A stretch of 64,000 nucleotides of DNA from Micavibrio sp. UBA6145. GTDB taxonomy: Bacteria > Pseudomonadota > Alphaproteobacteria > Micavibrionales > UBA1664. Made by a program: the position numbers and the translations under genes. Position 1 is the stretch's first letter, and every line of letters begins with the position of its first letter. Below the pieces are notes generated by a model that was not told the origin of the DNA, ran no database searches, and saw only the letters and a list, made by a program, of their open reading frames with translations. The stretch is from NCBI GenBank assembly GCA_002423205.1, contig DIUZ01000020.1, positions 43,366 through 107,365 on the forward strand, in the 5' to 3' direction. Shown here piece by piece: positions 27,899-35,856 of the stretch.

Positions 27899-28800
27899 TG
27901 CGTGTTGCGATTGTCACTTCGGCAGATGCCAAATACTTTCCACTTTTGTCCGAGCTTCTGGCGTCGATCATGCGTCATCGTCAGGCGCGGGATCTGGCGG
28001 CCATCTGTATTATCGATGCCGGGCTTACGGCGGAGCAGAACAAAACCCTTATGGACAAGGGCTATACCGTGGCGAACGGTATCTGGCCGGTGGAATTATC
28101 GGACAAGCGCATTGCGGGGCGTGAATTTTTAAAGGCTTGCGTATCGCGACCGTTTATCCCTGCGCTGTTTCCCGGTCATGACGTTTATGTCTGGATGGAT
28201 GCCGATACATGGGTGCAGGACTGGAGTGCTATTGATCTGCTGGTTGCGGGCGCACAAAAATCCGGCATGGCCGTGGTGCCGCAGGTGGACCGGGCCTATG
28301 GCAAGACCATGCGCATTTCGTGGTTTGGTCCCATCCCATACCGCCCGCGCAGCTTTTATTATTCCAACGCGCGTAAAAGCCTTGGCGGCAAGATGGCGCG
28401 TAAACTATTCCCCTTCCCCACCATCAATGCCGGCGTGTTCGCCATGGCCGGCAAGGCGCCGCACTGGGCGCGCTGGCAGGAGTTGATCAAACAGGTTTTG
28501 GAAAAACCGCGTGCCAATATTTTTACGGCCGAGCAACTGACTATGGGCGTTATGGCGTATGTCGACCAATATCCGACGGAACGTCTGCCATCGGTATGCA
28601 ACTGGCTGTGCGATACCACGCCGATGTTTGATCCGTCGCGTCGCGCGTTTGTTGAGCCCAACCTGCCGCACCAGCCTATCGGCATCCTGCACCTGACCGG
28701 GCTTGATGCAATGCGCGCGGATAAAAGCATTGTCACAGATGTGCTTTTTACCGACGGCGCAACGCATCCGATGTCTCTGCGCTACGCGGATGGCGGCTGA
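27898..28800 (+). CDS. Putative glycosyltransferase, GT-A fold
   Basis: 300 residues, probably cytoplasmic. The N-terminus MRVAIVTSADAKYFPLL and the DxD motif in VWMDADTW (near residue 100) suggest a nucleotide-sugar glycosyltransferase of the GT-A fold, loosely like family 8. Other family-like points are NAGVFAMAG, AEQLTMGVMAY and the late GILHLTG, where a family-8 enzyme would place its metal-binding His. Acceptor and donor are unknown. The ATG overlaps the cinA stop (TGATG), and the next gene overlaps its stop by one base. Confidence 0.72.
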   Translation: MRVAIVTSADAKYFPLLSELLASIMRHRQARDLAAICIIDAGLTAEQNKTLMDKGYTVANGIWPVELSDKRIAGREFLKACVSRPFIPALFPGHDVYVWMDADTWVQDWSAIDLLVAGAQKSGMAVVPQVDRAYGKTMRISWFGPIPYRPRSFYYSNARKSLGGKMARKLFPFPTINAGVFAMAGKAPHWARWQELIKQVLEKPRANIFTAEQLTMGVMAYVDQYPTERLPSVCNWLCDTTPMFDPSRRAFVEPNLPHQPIGILHLTGLDAMRADKSIVTDVLFTDGATHPMSLRYADGG

Positions 28801-29159
28801 TGCCAAAATCTGGGAATGACGCGGTTTTGAAAGGCCTTTATCTTCTGGCCCATTGGGACGGACAGGGTTTGAATGTCTATTTCAAAGTCGTTTCTTTAAA
28901 CCAGCAGAGCGATATTCAGAATTTTGTTTATGACGCCATGGACAAGGCTGAATTGTCCCCGGTTTCCAGTCGCATACAAAGCGACAGACGGTCCATGTCG
29001 ATAACGTATGGCTTTGCGCGGGATGACTGGCATAAGGCGCAGGCATTTTGCAGGGATTTTGAGGGCCAGTACGGATATGACGCCCCTAACGCAGTCCCCT
29101 TTAACGGTCACCGTAAAGCGCGCGGCCGTGTTGTTCAAAAGCGGTCACCATCCGTTTGA
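28800..29159 (+). CDS. Hypothetical protein overlapping the coq10/ratA 3' end
   Basis: 119 residues, soluble, no recognised family. The centre has mixed alpha/beta character (LYLLAHWDGQGLNVYFKVV) and the last 15 residues are strongly basic. Its ATG overlaps the glycosyltransferase stop by one base, consistent with coupled translation. Its last 59 bases lie antisense to the end of the convergent coq10-like gene. It could serve the glycosyltransferase as a partner, but that is only inferred from position. Confidence 0.6.
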   Translation: MPKSGNDAVLKGLYLLAHWDGQGLNVYFKVVSLNQQSDIQNFVYDAMDKAELSPVSSRIQSDRRSMSITYGFARDDWHKAQAFCRDFEGQYGYDAPNAVPFNGHRKARGRVVQKRSPSV

Positions 29160-29538
29160 CGGCTTCATTAAAAAATACGCCCATTACTTTTTGAAAGACC
29201 GGATTCTTGAATTCGAAATCGACGAAGAAGTCGATGACGCAGGCATCCGGATTGCTGGGCAGGAAGCGCCAGTGATTGGATAGATATTTCAATGGCCCTT
29301 TCAGGTATTCGACATGGATGTGGCCCGGTTTGGTCAGTGTGACCTTGGACGTGAATCGTTCACGGAACATCTTGTAGCCGATGACCAGATCGGCGTAGAC
29401 GACATTGCCTTCGCGTTTCCAGATTTTGGCCTCAAGGCACCACGGCAGGAATTCCGGGTAGCTTTCAATATCGGCGACCAGATCAAACATCTGTTCGGGC
29501 GTGTGTGGCAGGGTCCTGATCTCGGCATGGGTAGGCAT
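29101..29538 (-). CDS. Coq10/RatA-like START-domain protein
   Basis: 145-residue polyketide-cyclase/START-fold protein of the family that includes ubiquinone-binding Coq10 and E. coli RatA. Visible motifs are the N-terminal PEQMFDLVADIESYPEFLPWC and a late hydrophobic helix (FFNEAVKRMVTAFEQHGRALYG). In alphaproteobacteria the copy next to lipA is usually annotated Coq10-like and would help quinone function in respiration. The ATG at 29538 (MPTHAEIRTLPHT) is chosen over a TTG six bases earlier. It overlaps the preceding convergent gene by 59 bases. Confidence 0.85.
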   Translation of the reverse strand: MPTHAEIRTLPHTPEQMFDLVADIESYPEFLPWCLEAKIWKREGNVVYADLVIGYKMFRERFTSKVTLTKPGHIHVEYLKGPLKYLSNHWRFLPSNPDACVIDFFVDFEFKNPVFQKVMGVFFNEAVKRMVTAFEQHGRALYGDR

Positions 29539-29576
29539 GCGCAAAGGTTTAGCGAAGTCAGACGGGTTTTACAATT

Positions 29577-30719
29577 TCAGGAATACTTATATTGACCGCT
29601 TTCGAGGAAACCCACGTTCTGTTCGCGGATTTTGGCGGCTGCGTCGTCGTACAGGAAGGGTAAAAAGGCGTATCTTTTGCCTGATGTGACGCGGGAAACC
29701 TCATGCAGGAGCGAGCATGAGAACACGCAGGCACCCCCAACCGGTGGTTTAAAGGATTTCATGCCATATTCCGGGAAAGAAACTTCGCCGCCGTCGAATT
29801 CTGCATTCAGGTTGATGGATACGGCAAAACGGCGATGTGCCGTGCCCTTCGTTGTGTTGTCGCGGTGCGCGCGGAAATGCCCCTTGGTCGCGCTATCGTA
29901 ACATCCGACAAGGTAGCGTTCCATGCGGGTCACTTCGTATTGATGGACCTTTAAAATTTCCGGCACGATGCGGCGGATGACTTTTTGCTGAATGACGGTT
30001 TTCAGGGCTTCGTCCTGAATTTCAAAGTCAGACCGGCGTTTATGTCCGTAATCGGTGACGCTGATGGTCTTGCCGTCTTTTTCACGCATGAAACCGGAAT
30101 CCGTGCCGCCGTCAGCCAGGTACAGATCGATCAGATGCTGGCAGAATTCGGATTCGAAAACGTTTGGAAGAATGAAGACCGGAGCCTGCACTTCAAAGCC
30201 GGGATATTTATTCACATCGGGTAGCGTCTTCAGATACGCGGCGACGTCGTGACGTTCGCTGCCATCGGGTTTGACCGCGAAGACTTTGCGCACGCGCATG
30301 GTGGGATCGATGACAAACCAGACCGGGCGCAGTGTAATCTTGTCTGCGCCTTCCGGCATTTCGGTGGGGGTTGATCCGTAGAGTTTGCCGATTTTGCCGT
30401 CGATGTCCCAGAAATAACGGATACCGGGCATTTGTTCGGCGACGCGCTTTTCTTTTTCGTCGTTCGCATCATGCGTTACGCCGAAGAATGCGATTTTGTC
30501 GTCGTTGAATAGTTCGCGGTACTCGCTCAGGATTTTGAGCATGTTCTGCCCCGCAGGCTGGCCCGCGGACAGGAAAAAACACATGACAATGTAACGGCCG
30601 GCGGCGGTGTCGAAGTTGTAATCTTCGTTTGAGCTGCTGCGCTGGCGGAACCACGGTGCCGGGTCGCCCGCTTCAAGGCGTTTGAACTTAAAGGCTTTTT
30701 CGGGCGCTTTTGTATCCAT
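29577..30719 (-). CDS. Thioredoxin-fold (peroxiredoxin-like) / 2OG-Fe(II) oxygenase fusion
   Basis: 380 residues in two parts. Residues 10-165 resemble AhpC/TSA proteins (LEAGDPAPWF, YIVMCFFLSAG, FWDIDGKI, WFVIDPTMRVRKVF), but the site of the peroxidatic Cys reads QPAGQN, so peroxidase activity is doubtful. Residues 178-360 form a prolyl-4-hydroxylase-like dioxygenase with iron ligands His285 and Asp287 (HRD), distal His339 (SLLHEV) and 2-oxoglutarate Arg349 (GKRYAF). It presumably hydroxylates a protein or small substrate in the cytosol. It ends 38 bases before the coq10-like start and begins 15 bases after lipA ends, probably one transcript. Confidence 0.83.
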   Translation of the reverse strand: MDTKAPEKAFKFKRLEAGDPAPWFRQRSSSNEDYNFDTAAGRYIVMCFFLSAGQPAGQNMLKILSEYRELFNDDKIAFFGVTHDANDEKEKRVAEQMPGIRYFWDIDGKIGKLYGSTPTEMPEGADKITLRPVWFVIDPTMRVRKVFAVKPDGSERHDVAAYLKTLPDVNKYPGFEVQAPVFILPNVFESEFCQHLIDLYLADGGTDSGFMREKDGKTISVTDYGHKRRSDFEIQDEALKTVIQQKVIRRIVPEILKVHQYEVTRMERYLVGCYDSATKGHFRAHRDNTTKGTAHRRFAVSINLNAEFDGGEVSFPEYGMKSFKPPVGGACVFSCSLLHEVSRVTSGKRYAFLPFLYDDAAAKIREQNVGFLESGQYKYS

Positions 30720-30734
30720 CCCTATAAGCGTAAC

Positions 30735-31697
30735 TTATTTGGCGGGAGAATTCAGCCTAGCCTTGCGTATAGCGGTCAGCTTTACGAAATCTTCACCTGC
30801 ATGATGGCTGGAGCGGGTCAGCGGCGTTGCGGACACCATTAAAAAACCCTTGTTCTTGGCCATGCGCTCATATTCCGCGAACTGTTCCGGTGTCACGAAA
30901 TCCATCACCGGGTGGTGCTTGGGCGTGGGCTGGAGATACTGGCCGATGGTGATGAAATCGACATCAGCGGCGCGCAGGTCGTCCATGACCTGGCCTACCT
31001 CTTCCTTGGTTTCGCCCAGGCCGACCATGATGCCGGACTTGGTGAAGATGGACGGGTCAACGGCTTTTGCATCCTGCAAAAGTTTGAGCGAGATGAAGTA
31101 ACGCGCACCGGGGCGCACCGACGGATACAGGCGCGGCACGGTTTCAAGGTTGTGGTTGAACACATCAGGGCGTGCGCGCGCGACGGTTTCAACTGCGCCC
31201 GCCTTGTTTTTGAAATCAGGGGTCAGAATTTCAACCGTCGTTTCAGGTGAAAGACGGCGGATTTCATTGATGGTTTTGACGAAGTGCTCAGCACCGCCGT
31301 CGGCCAGATCATCGCGGTCAACGGATGTGACGACGACATGTTTGAGGCCCATTTTCTGGACGCCTATGGCAACCTTGGCCGGTTCAAACGGGTTCAGTGC
31401 ATCAGGTTTGCCGGTGGCGACGTTGCAGAAGGCGCAGGCGCGCGTGCACACCTCGCCCATGATCATGAAGGTCGCGTGTTTCTTCTGCCAGCATTCGCCG
31501 ATATTGGGGCAACCGGCTTCCTCGCACACAGTGGTCAGGTGCAGTTTGCGGACGATGTCGCGGGTTTCTTCGTACCCCTTGCTGGTGGGCGCCTTGACGC
31601 GGATCCAGTCCGGCTTTTTGCCGGCAGGACGGTCAGGGTTCTTTTGCTTTTCAGGATGGCGCTTGGCCGGGTCCAGCAAGTCAGGGTTATAAGTCAT
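30735..31697 (-). CDS. lipA: Lipoyl synthase
   Basis: Radical-SAM enzyme that inserts two sulfurs into octanoyl groups on lipoyl domains. 320 residues. The auxiliary cluster motif CEEAGCPNIGEC and the radical-SAM motif CTRACAFC are both intact, and RSSHHAGEDF supplies the C-terminal Ser ligand region. It serves the lipoyl domains of PdhB and PdhC encoded 4-6 kb away, and its link to the pdh cluster is conserved in alphaproteobacteria. It diverges from a small hypothetical gene across 131 bases. Confidence 0.97.
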   Translation of the reverse strand: MTYNPDLLDPAKRHPEKQKNPDRPAGKKPDWIRVKAPTSKGYEETRDIVRKLHLTTVCEEAGCPNIGECWQKKHATFMIMGEVCTRACAFCNVATGKPDALNPFEPAKVAIGVQKMGLKHVVVTSVDRDDLADGGAEHFVKTINEIRRLSPETTVEILTPDFKNKAGAVETVARARPDVFNHNLETVPRLYPSVRPGARYFISLKLLQDAKAVDPSIFTKSGIMVGLGETKEEVGQVMDDLRAADVDFITIGQYLQPTPKHHPVMDFVTPEQFAEYERMAKNKGFLMVSATPLTRSSHHAGEDFVKLTAIRKARLNSPAK

Positions 31698-31769
31698 GGC
31701 CGGACCCTAACATTTTCTTTTTGGAATGGGCAAAAAAAGCATCTATTTCGCAGTCGCAGCAAAGACATG

Positions 31770-31798
31770 TTGCCAAAGCGCATGGCTACGATTATGTA
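31770..31798 (+). promoter_or_regulatory. Candidate sigma-70 promoter
   Basis: TTGCCA (31770-31775) and TATGTA (31793-31798) are separated by exactly 17 bases and lie about 30 bases upstream of the hypothetical gene at 31829. This is a resemblance only; no start site is known. Confidence 0.35.
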
Positions 31799-31828
31799 AT
31801 GTTTCTGCATAAATACGTATGAGCCCTT

Positions 31829-32230
31829 ATGTCCTTTAATTTGCCTGACAACCACGAATTTAACGGTGCTGTCCTTAAAAATGACTTTGACCGCATCGAA
31901 CCGACCCTGCGTTCGGCTTTTGGTGATGTGTCCCGTTTTGGCGTGGTGGCGGAAGATAACACATCCTGCCTGATCGAGCTTCCCCGGGCCCCGCTTCTTG
32001 ACCGCGTTGTGGCTGCCCCCACCAAGACCTTCACTATTCGTACCGTGGGTCATTTGCTGGGCTGTGTATTTCACATGGCAGGCGTTGCGGTTACGCATTT
32101 TGGTCCGTCGCGTAACGGTGAAGCCATGATACTGCGTGTGTCGACAATCGGCCCCACTGAAGTGTTCAGTGACATGAGCAAGCGCCTGACCAACTCTCTG
32201 GCCCAGATCGCCCACAGCCCAAAAATCTGA
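31829..32230 (+). CDS. Hypothetical protein
   Basis: 133 residues, soluble, no recognised family. The sequence has an acidic N-terminus (DNHEFNGAVLKNDFDRIEP) and a beta-rich middle (FGVVAEDNTSCLIELPRAP, TIRTVGHLLGCVFHM). Codon use fits the neighbours and is better than on the antisense reading. It lies alone on the plus strand between lipA and lpd and ends two bases before the lpd stop. A candidate promoter is seen 30 bases upstream. Confidence 0.62.
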   Translation: MSFNLPDNHEFNGAVLKNDFDRIEPTLRSAFGDVSRFGVVAEDNTSCLIELPRAPLLDRVVAAPTKTFTIRTVGHLLGCVFHMAGVAVTHFGPSRNGEAMILRVSTIGPTEVFSDMSKRLTNSLAQIAHSPKI

Positions 32231-32232
32231 CC

Positions 32233-33660
32233 TTAGAAGTGAATGGCGCGGCCATAGGCTGACAACACGCTTTCATGCATCATTTCCGACAGTGTCGGGT
32301 GGGCATAGACAGTGTGCATGAATTCGGCTTCGGTCAGTTCGTTGGTCTTACCAAGCACGTAACCCTGGATAAGTTCGGTGACTTCTGCACCGACCAGATG
32401 CGCGCCCAGCAATTCGCCGGTCTTGGCATCGAACACGGTTTTGATCAGACCTTCCGGTTCGCCGAGTGCAATCGCCTTGCCATTGCCGATGAACGGGAAT
32501 TTACCGACTTTGACGGTGTAGCCTTTTTCCTTCGCGGCCTTTTCCGTCAGGCCGACCGATGCCACCTGCGGTGTACAATAGGTGCAGCCGGGGATGTTTT
32601 CTTTTTTCATCGGATGAACGTCTTTGAGGCCTGCGATTTTCTCAACGCAGATGATGCCTTCGTGTGACGCCTTATGCGCCAGCATCGGCGCACCGGCAAC
32701 GTCGCCGATGGCATAGACGCCAGGTTCACCGGTTTGCAGATACTGGTCCGTAACGATGAAGCCGCGGTCGACTTTGACCTTGGTGTTTTCAAGGCCGAGG
32801 TTTTCGGTGTTGGCGACAACGCCAACGGCCATGATGATGCGGTCCGCGGTCAGTTTTTCAACTTTGCCGCCGACTTCGACATGCGCGGTGACGTTGTTCG
32901 CGCCCTTATCAAGTTTTTGCAGCTTGGCACCGGTCAGGATTTTCATACCGCCCTTTTCCAGCTGCTTGCGGGCGATGGCAGAAATCTCTTCGTCTTCCAC
33001 CGGCATGATGCGGTCAACGGCTTCGATCACCGTTACGTCCGCACCCATGTTGCGGTAGAAGGATGCAAATTCGATACCGATCGCGCCGGAGCCGACGACG
33101 ATCAGGGATTTCGGCATTTCAGTCGGCACCATCGCTTCGCGGTAGGTCCAGACCAGTTTTTTGTCCGGCTCAAAGCCCGGGATGACACGGGCGCGTGCGC
33201 CGGTTGCGATGATAATGTGCTTGGCGGTGATGATTTCGGTTTTCTCGACACCCTTCACGCCTTCCAGCCATTTGGACGGGCTGACTTCAATCTTGCCCTT
33301 GCCCTGCAATTTTGCGAGGCCCATGAGCACGGTGATCTTGTTTTTCTTCATCAGGTGGCCGATGCCGCCCGTAAGTTGTTTGGATACGGCGCGTGAGCGT
33401 TCAACGATTTTCTTGAAATCGAAGGTGACTTTCTCGGCCTTGAATCCGTACTGGTCGAGATTGTGCAGAAGGTGGTTGATCTCAGATGATTTCAGCAAGG
33501 CCTTGGTCGGGATGCAGCCCCAGTTGAGGCAGATGCCGCCGAGATGGCTGCCTTCGACCACGGCGACCTTCATGCCCAGTTGCGCGGCACGGATGGCGGC
33601 GACATAACCGCCGGGACCGGCACCGATTACAACGATGTCAAAAGAGGTTTCAGCGGTCAT
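32233..33660 (-). CDS. lpdA: Dihydrolipoyl dehydrogenase (E3) of pyruvate dehydrogenase
   Basis: FAD- and NAD-dependent reoxidation of dihydrolipoamide. 475 residues: FAD motif GAGPGGYVAAIRAAQ, redox disulfide GGICLNWGCIPTK, NAD motif VVGSGAIGIEFASFY, FAD motif YAIGDVAGAPMLAHKA and catalytic HAHP-like YAHPTLSE. It overlaps the hydrolase gene by four bases in the pdh run, which makes it the PDH-linked copy. A second, distinct copy at 45320-46714 is probably the 2-oxoglutarate one. Confidence 0.94.
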   Translation of the reverse strand: MTAETSFDIVVIGAGPGGYVAAIRAAQLGMKVAVVEGSHLGGICLNWGCIPTKALLKSSEINHLLHNLDQYGFKAEKVTFDFKKIVERSRAVSKQLTGGIGHLMKKNKITVLMGLAKLQGKGKIEVSPSKWLEGVKGVEKTEIITAKHIIIATGARARVIPGFEPDKKLVWTYREAMVPTEMPKSLIVVGSGAIGIEFASFYRNMGADVTVIEAVDRIMPVEDEEISAIARKQLEKGGMKILTGAKLQKLDKGANNVTAHVEVGGKVEKLTADRIIMAVGVVANTENLGLENTKVKVDRGFIVTDQYLQTGEPGVYAIGDVAGAPMLAHKASHEGIICVEKIAGLKDVHPMKKENIPGCTYCTPQVASVGLTEKAAKEKGYTVKVGKFPFIGNGKAIALGEPEGLIKTVFDAKTGELLGAHLVGAEVTELIQGYVLGKTNELTEAEFMHTVYAHPTLSEMMHESVLSAYGRAIHF

Positions 33661-34502
33661 TGCAGCAACTCCATCAGTTTTTCGGTGGGATAATCGGGTG
33701 TGTCGTGCGCGAGCAGGCCGTGCGCGGGGTAGGCGCGGCAGGTGGTGTTGAGAATAATCTCCCCCCTGCCCTTCATGACGGTGTCGCGGAAATCTTCGCT
33801 GTCGGACACTTTGAGAATTTCGTCGGCGGTAACGACCAGGTATTTCAGGTTGATATGCGCGGGCAGATCGCCGGATTTTGCAGCGATGTGCGCGTAGGCG
33901 TCTTTCATGGTCATGCTGGCGGTCATTGGCGCATCTATTTCAATGCGCTCCGCAATCGCGGGGGCGGCCAGGAACATGGGGTTCCAGACGCGCATGATGC
34001 CCTGCATCGGGTCGGTGTCTACGCCTTGCGCGCCGGCATACAAAAGAAGCGATTGGATTTTATCGAGGGGCGCATCTTCCTGCGTCAGCGACCACAGGGC
34101 GGCAACCGCGCCGAATGAATTACCGATGATGTCGATACGGGCGAAGGCATTGCGCAGGGCATCCAGAACAATCTGCGGTTCTTTCAGCCACGCCGCCATG
34201 GTTGATGGACCACCGCCAAGATGAGTCTCACCTTTTTGGCGCGCCTTCATCAGGCGGGCGGCATTGTTGACTGTGAACGGCGCATCAGGTGAATCGAGGC
34301 GCGTGCCAGCGTGCTTGATAACGCCAAGCGTAGCGCCATATTCCACGATTGCGGCGGCATGGCGTTGTTCAAATCGCGTTGCACCCAGACCGGGAAAGCC
34401 GGAGCACATCAGGATCAGACGGTCTGATTTGGTATGGGGGGCGAAGAACTGCGCCTCCACAATCTGGCCGGCGTGTTCGAATGTCTGCCAGCTTACATGC
34501 AT
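33657..34502 (-). CDS. Alpha/beta-hydrolase of unknown substrate, inside the pdh operon
   Basis: 281 residues. The fold is supported by the oxyanion region MCSGFPGLGA, the nucleophile elbow IIGNSFGAVAA (Ser129 in GNSFG), a candidate acid in VVTADEIL and a late AHGLLAHD with the catalytic His. No signal peptide, so cytosolic. It begins three bases after the pdhC stop and overlaps lpd by four bases, so it is translated with the complex. A thioesterase or deacylase acting on acyl-CoA or acyl-lipoyl groups would fit the setting, but that is inference. Confidence 0.75.
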   Translation of the reverse strand: MHVSWQTFEHAGQIVEAQFFAPHTKSDRLILMCSGFPGLGATRFEQRHAAAIVEYGATLGVIKHAGTRLDSPDAPFTVNNAARLMKARQKGETHLGGGPSTMAAWLKEPQIVLDALRNAFARIDIIGNSFGAVAALWSLTQEDAPLDKIQSLLLYAGAQGVDTDPMQGIMRVWNPMFLAAPAIAERIEIDAPMTASMTMKDAYAHIAAKSGDLPAHINLKYLVVTADEILKVSDSEDFRDTVMKGRGEIILNTTCRAYPAHGLLAHDTPDYPTEKLMELLQ

Positions 34503-34505
34503 GGC

Positions 34506-35771
34506 TTACACCAGCATCAGAATGGGGTTTTCAATGCAATCCTTGAACGCTTTCAGATACTCGGCGCCGACAGCTCCGTCGACAACACGGTGGTCGACCG
34601 ACAGCGTGACCGACATGACGGTGCCGACGACGATCTGGCCGTTTTCAACAACCGGCTGTTCAACGCCTGCGCCGACGGCGAGGATGCATGCCTGCGGCGG
34701 GTTGATGATGGCGGCGAAGTCTTTGACGCCGTACATGCCAAGGTTGGAGATGGAGAATGTACCACCCTGATATTCGGACGGTTTGAGTTTACCGTCACGC
34801 GCACGTGCTGCCAGGTCCTTCATTTCGCTGGAGATCTGGGGCAGTGTTTTGTTCTGCGCTTCCTTGATGATCGGCGTAATCAGACCGTTGGGCGTAGCGA
34901 CGGCGACAGAGATATCGGCGTTTTTGTACTGAAGCACTTCGGTCTCAGCCCATGCCATGTTGGCAGCCGGGATTTTCATGAGGGCGGCCGCGACGGCCTT
35001 AATGACGAAGTCGTTGACCGAAAGCTTGTACTTGCCGCCCGCCGCATCGTTCAGCGCCGCGCGTGCCTTGAGCAGCGCGTCGATGCGGCAATCGGTGGTC
35101 AGGTAGAAATGCGGAATGGTCTGTTTCGATTCAGACAGGCGCGCCGCAATGGTTTTGCGCATGCCGGATACGGGTTGCGCGTCATACGACATACCCAGAA
35201 GGTCGGATAGTTGTCTTGCGCCGGGGCCGGACGGGACATTGCCTGCACGAGGTGCAGACGCCGCACCAGGTTTGGCGTTCTCAACGTCGGATTTCACGAT
35301 ACGTCCATGTGGGCCGGAACCACGGATGTTCGAAAGATTGATGCCTTTGTCTTTAGCTATACGACGTGCCAGCGGTGTTGCGAATACGCGTGCGCCGGAA
35401 GCCTGTGCAACCGGTGCAGCAGCAGGAGCAGCGGCGGTGGTTTTGGTTTCAGCCTGTGCCGTTGAGGCCGTGGCCGGTTTCTTGCCATTGTCGTTGGCCA
35501 GATACGCGTCGATGGTGCTGGCATCTTCACCGTCTTCCAGAAGGACGGCGATCAGTTTGTTGACGGGTACGCCTTCCGTCCCCGCGGGCACCAGGATTTT
35601 ACCGATTTTACCGCTGTCGACGGCTTCGACTTCCATCGTCGCCTTGTCGGTTTCAATCTCGGCGATGACTTCGCCGGGCTTGATCTTGTCGCCTTCCTTT
35701 TTGGTCCATTTGGCCAGTTTGCCTTCCGTCATCGTCGGGCTCAGGGCGGGCATAAGGATGGAAATGGGCAT
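34506..35771 (-). CDS. pdhC: Dihydrolipoamide acetyltransferase (E2) of pyruvate dehydrogenase
   Basis: 421 residues: one lipoyl domain (about 1-78; lipoyl Lys43 in ETDKATMEVE), an Ala/Thr-rich linker, a peripheral subunit-binding domain (about 132-168; ATPLARRIAKDKGINL and GSGPHGRIVKSDVE), and the catalytic domain ending with HRVVDGA, which holds the active-site His. It transfers acetyl from lipoamide to CoA. It is separated from pdhB by 85 bases that carry a strong hairpin. Confidence 0.96.
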   Translation of the reverse strand: MPISILMPALSPTMTEGKLAKWTKKEGDKIKPGEVIAEIETDKATMEVEAVDSGKIGKILVPAGTEGVPVNKLIAVLLEDGEDASTIDAYLANDNGKKPATASTAQAETKTTAAAPAAAPVAQASGARVFATPLARRIAKDKGINLSNIRGSGPHGRIVKSDVENAKPGAASAPRAGNVPSGPGARQLSDLLGMSYDAQPVSGMRKTIAARLSESKQTIPHFYLTTDCRIDALLKARAALNDAAGGKYKLSVNDFVIKAVAAALMKIPAANMAWAETEVLQYKNADISVAVATPNGLITPIIKEAQNKTLPQISSEMKDLAARARDGKLKPSEYQGGTFSISNLGMYGVKDFAAIINPPQACILAVGAGVEQPVVENGQIVVGTVMSVTLSVDHRVVDGAVGAEYLKAFKDCIENPILMLV

Positions 35772-35822
35772 TCGTCAAACTCCAGCTAAAGAGACAGAAA
35801 ATTTCGGTTTTACCAAGTTGGC

Positions 35823-35853
35823 AACAAGCCCCGCACCATCTGCGGGGCTTGTT
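35823..35853. terminator. Strong hairpin between pdhB and pdhC
   Basis: Perfect 13-base stem, AACAAGCCCCGCA and TGCGGGGCTTGTT, with a five-base loop, directly after the pdhB stop. On the minus strand there is no T-run after it, so it may be a leaky terminator, an mRNA-stabilising 3' structure or a processing site that tunes E1 against E2 and E3 output. Confidence 0.7.
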
Positions 35854-35856
35854 GTT

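Noticed and set aside
31694..32215. Minus-strand frame opposite the hypothetical gene at 31829
   Set aside because: It starts at the lipA start region and has codon use unlike neighbours; the plus-strand frame fits better and has a candidate promoter.
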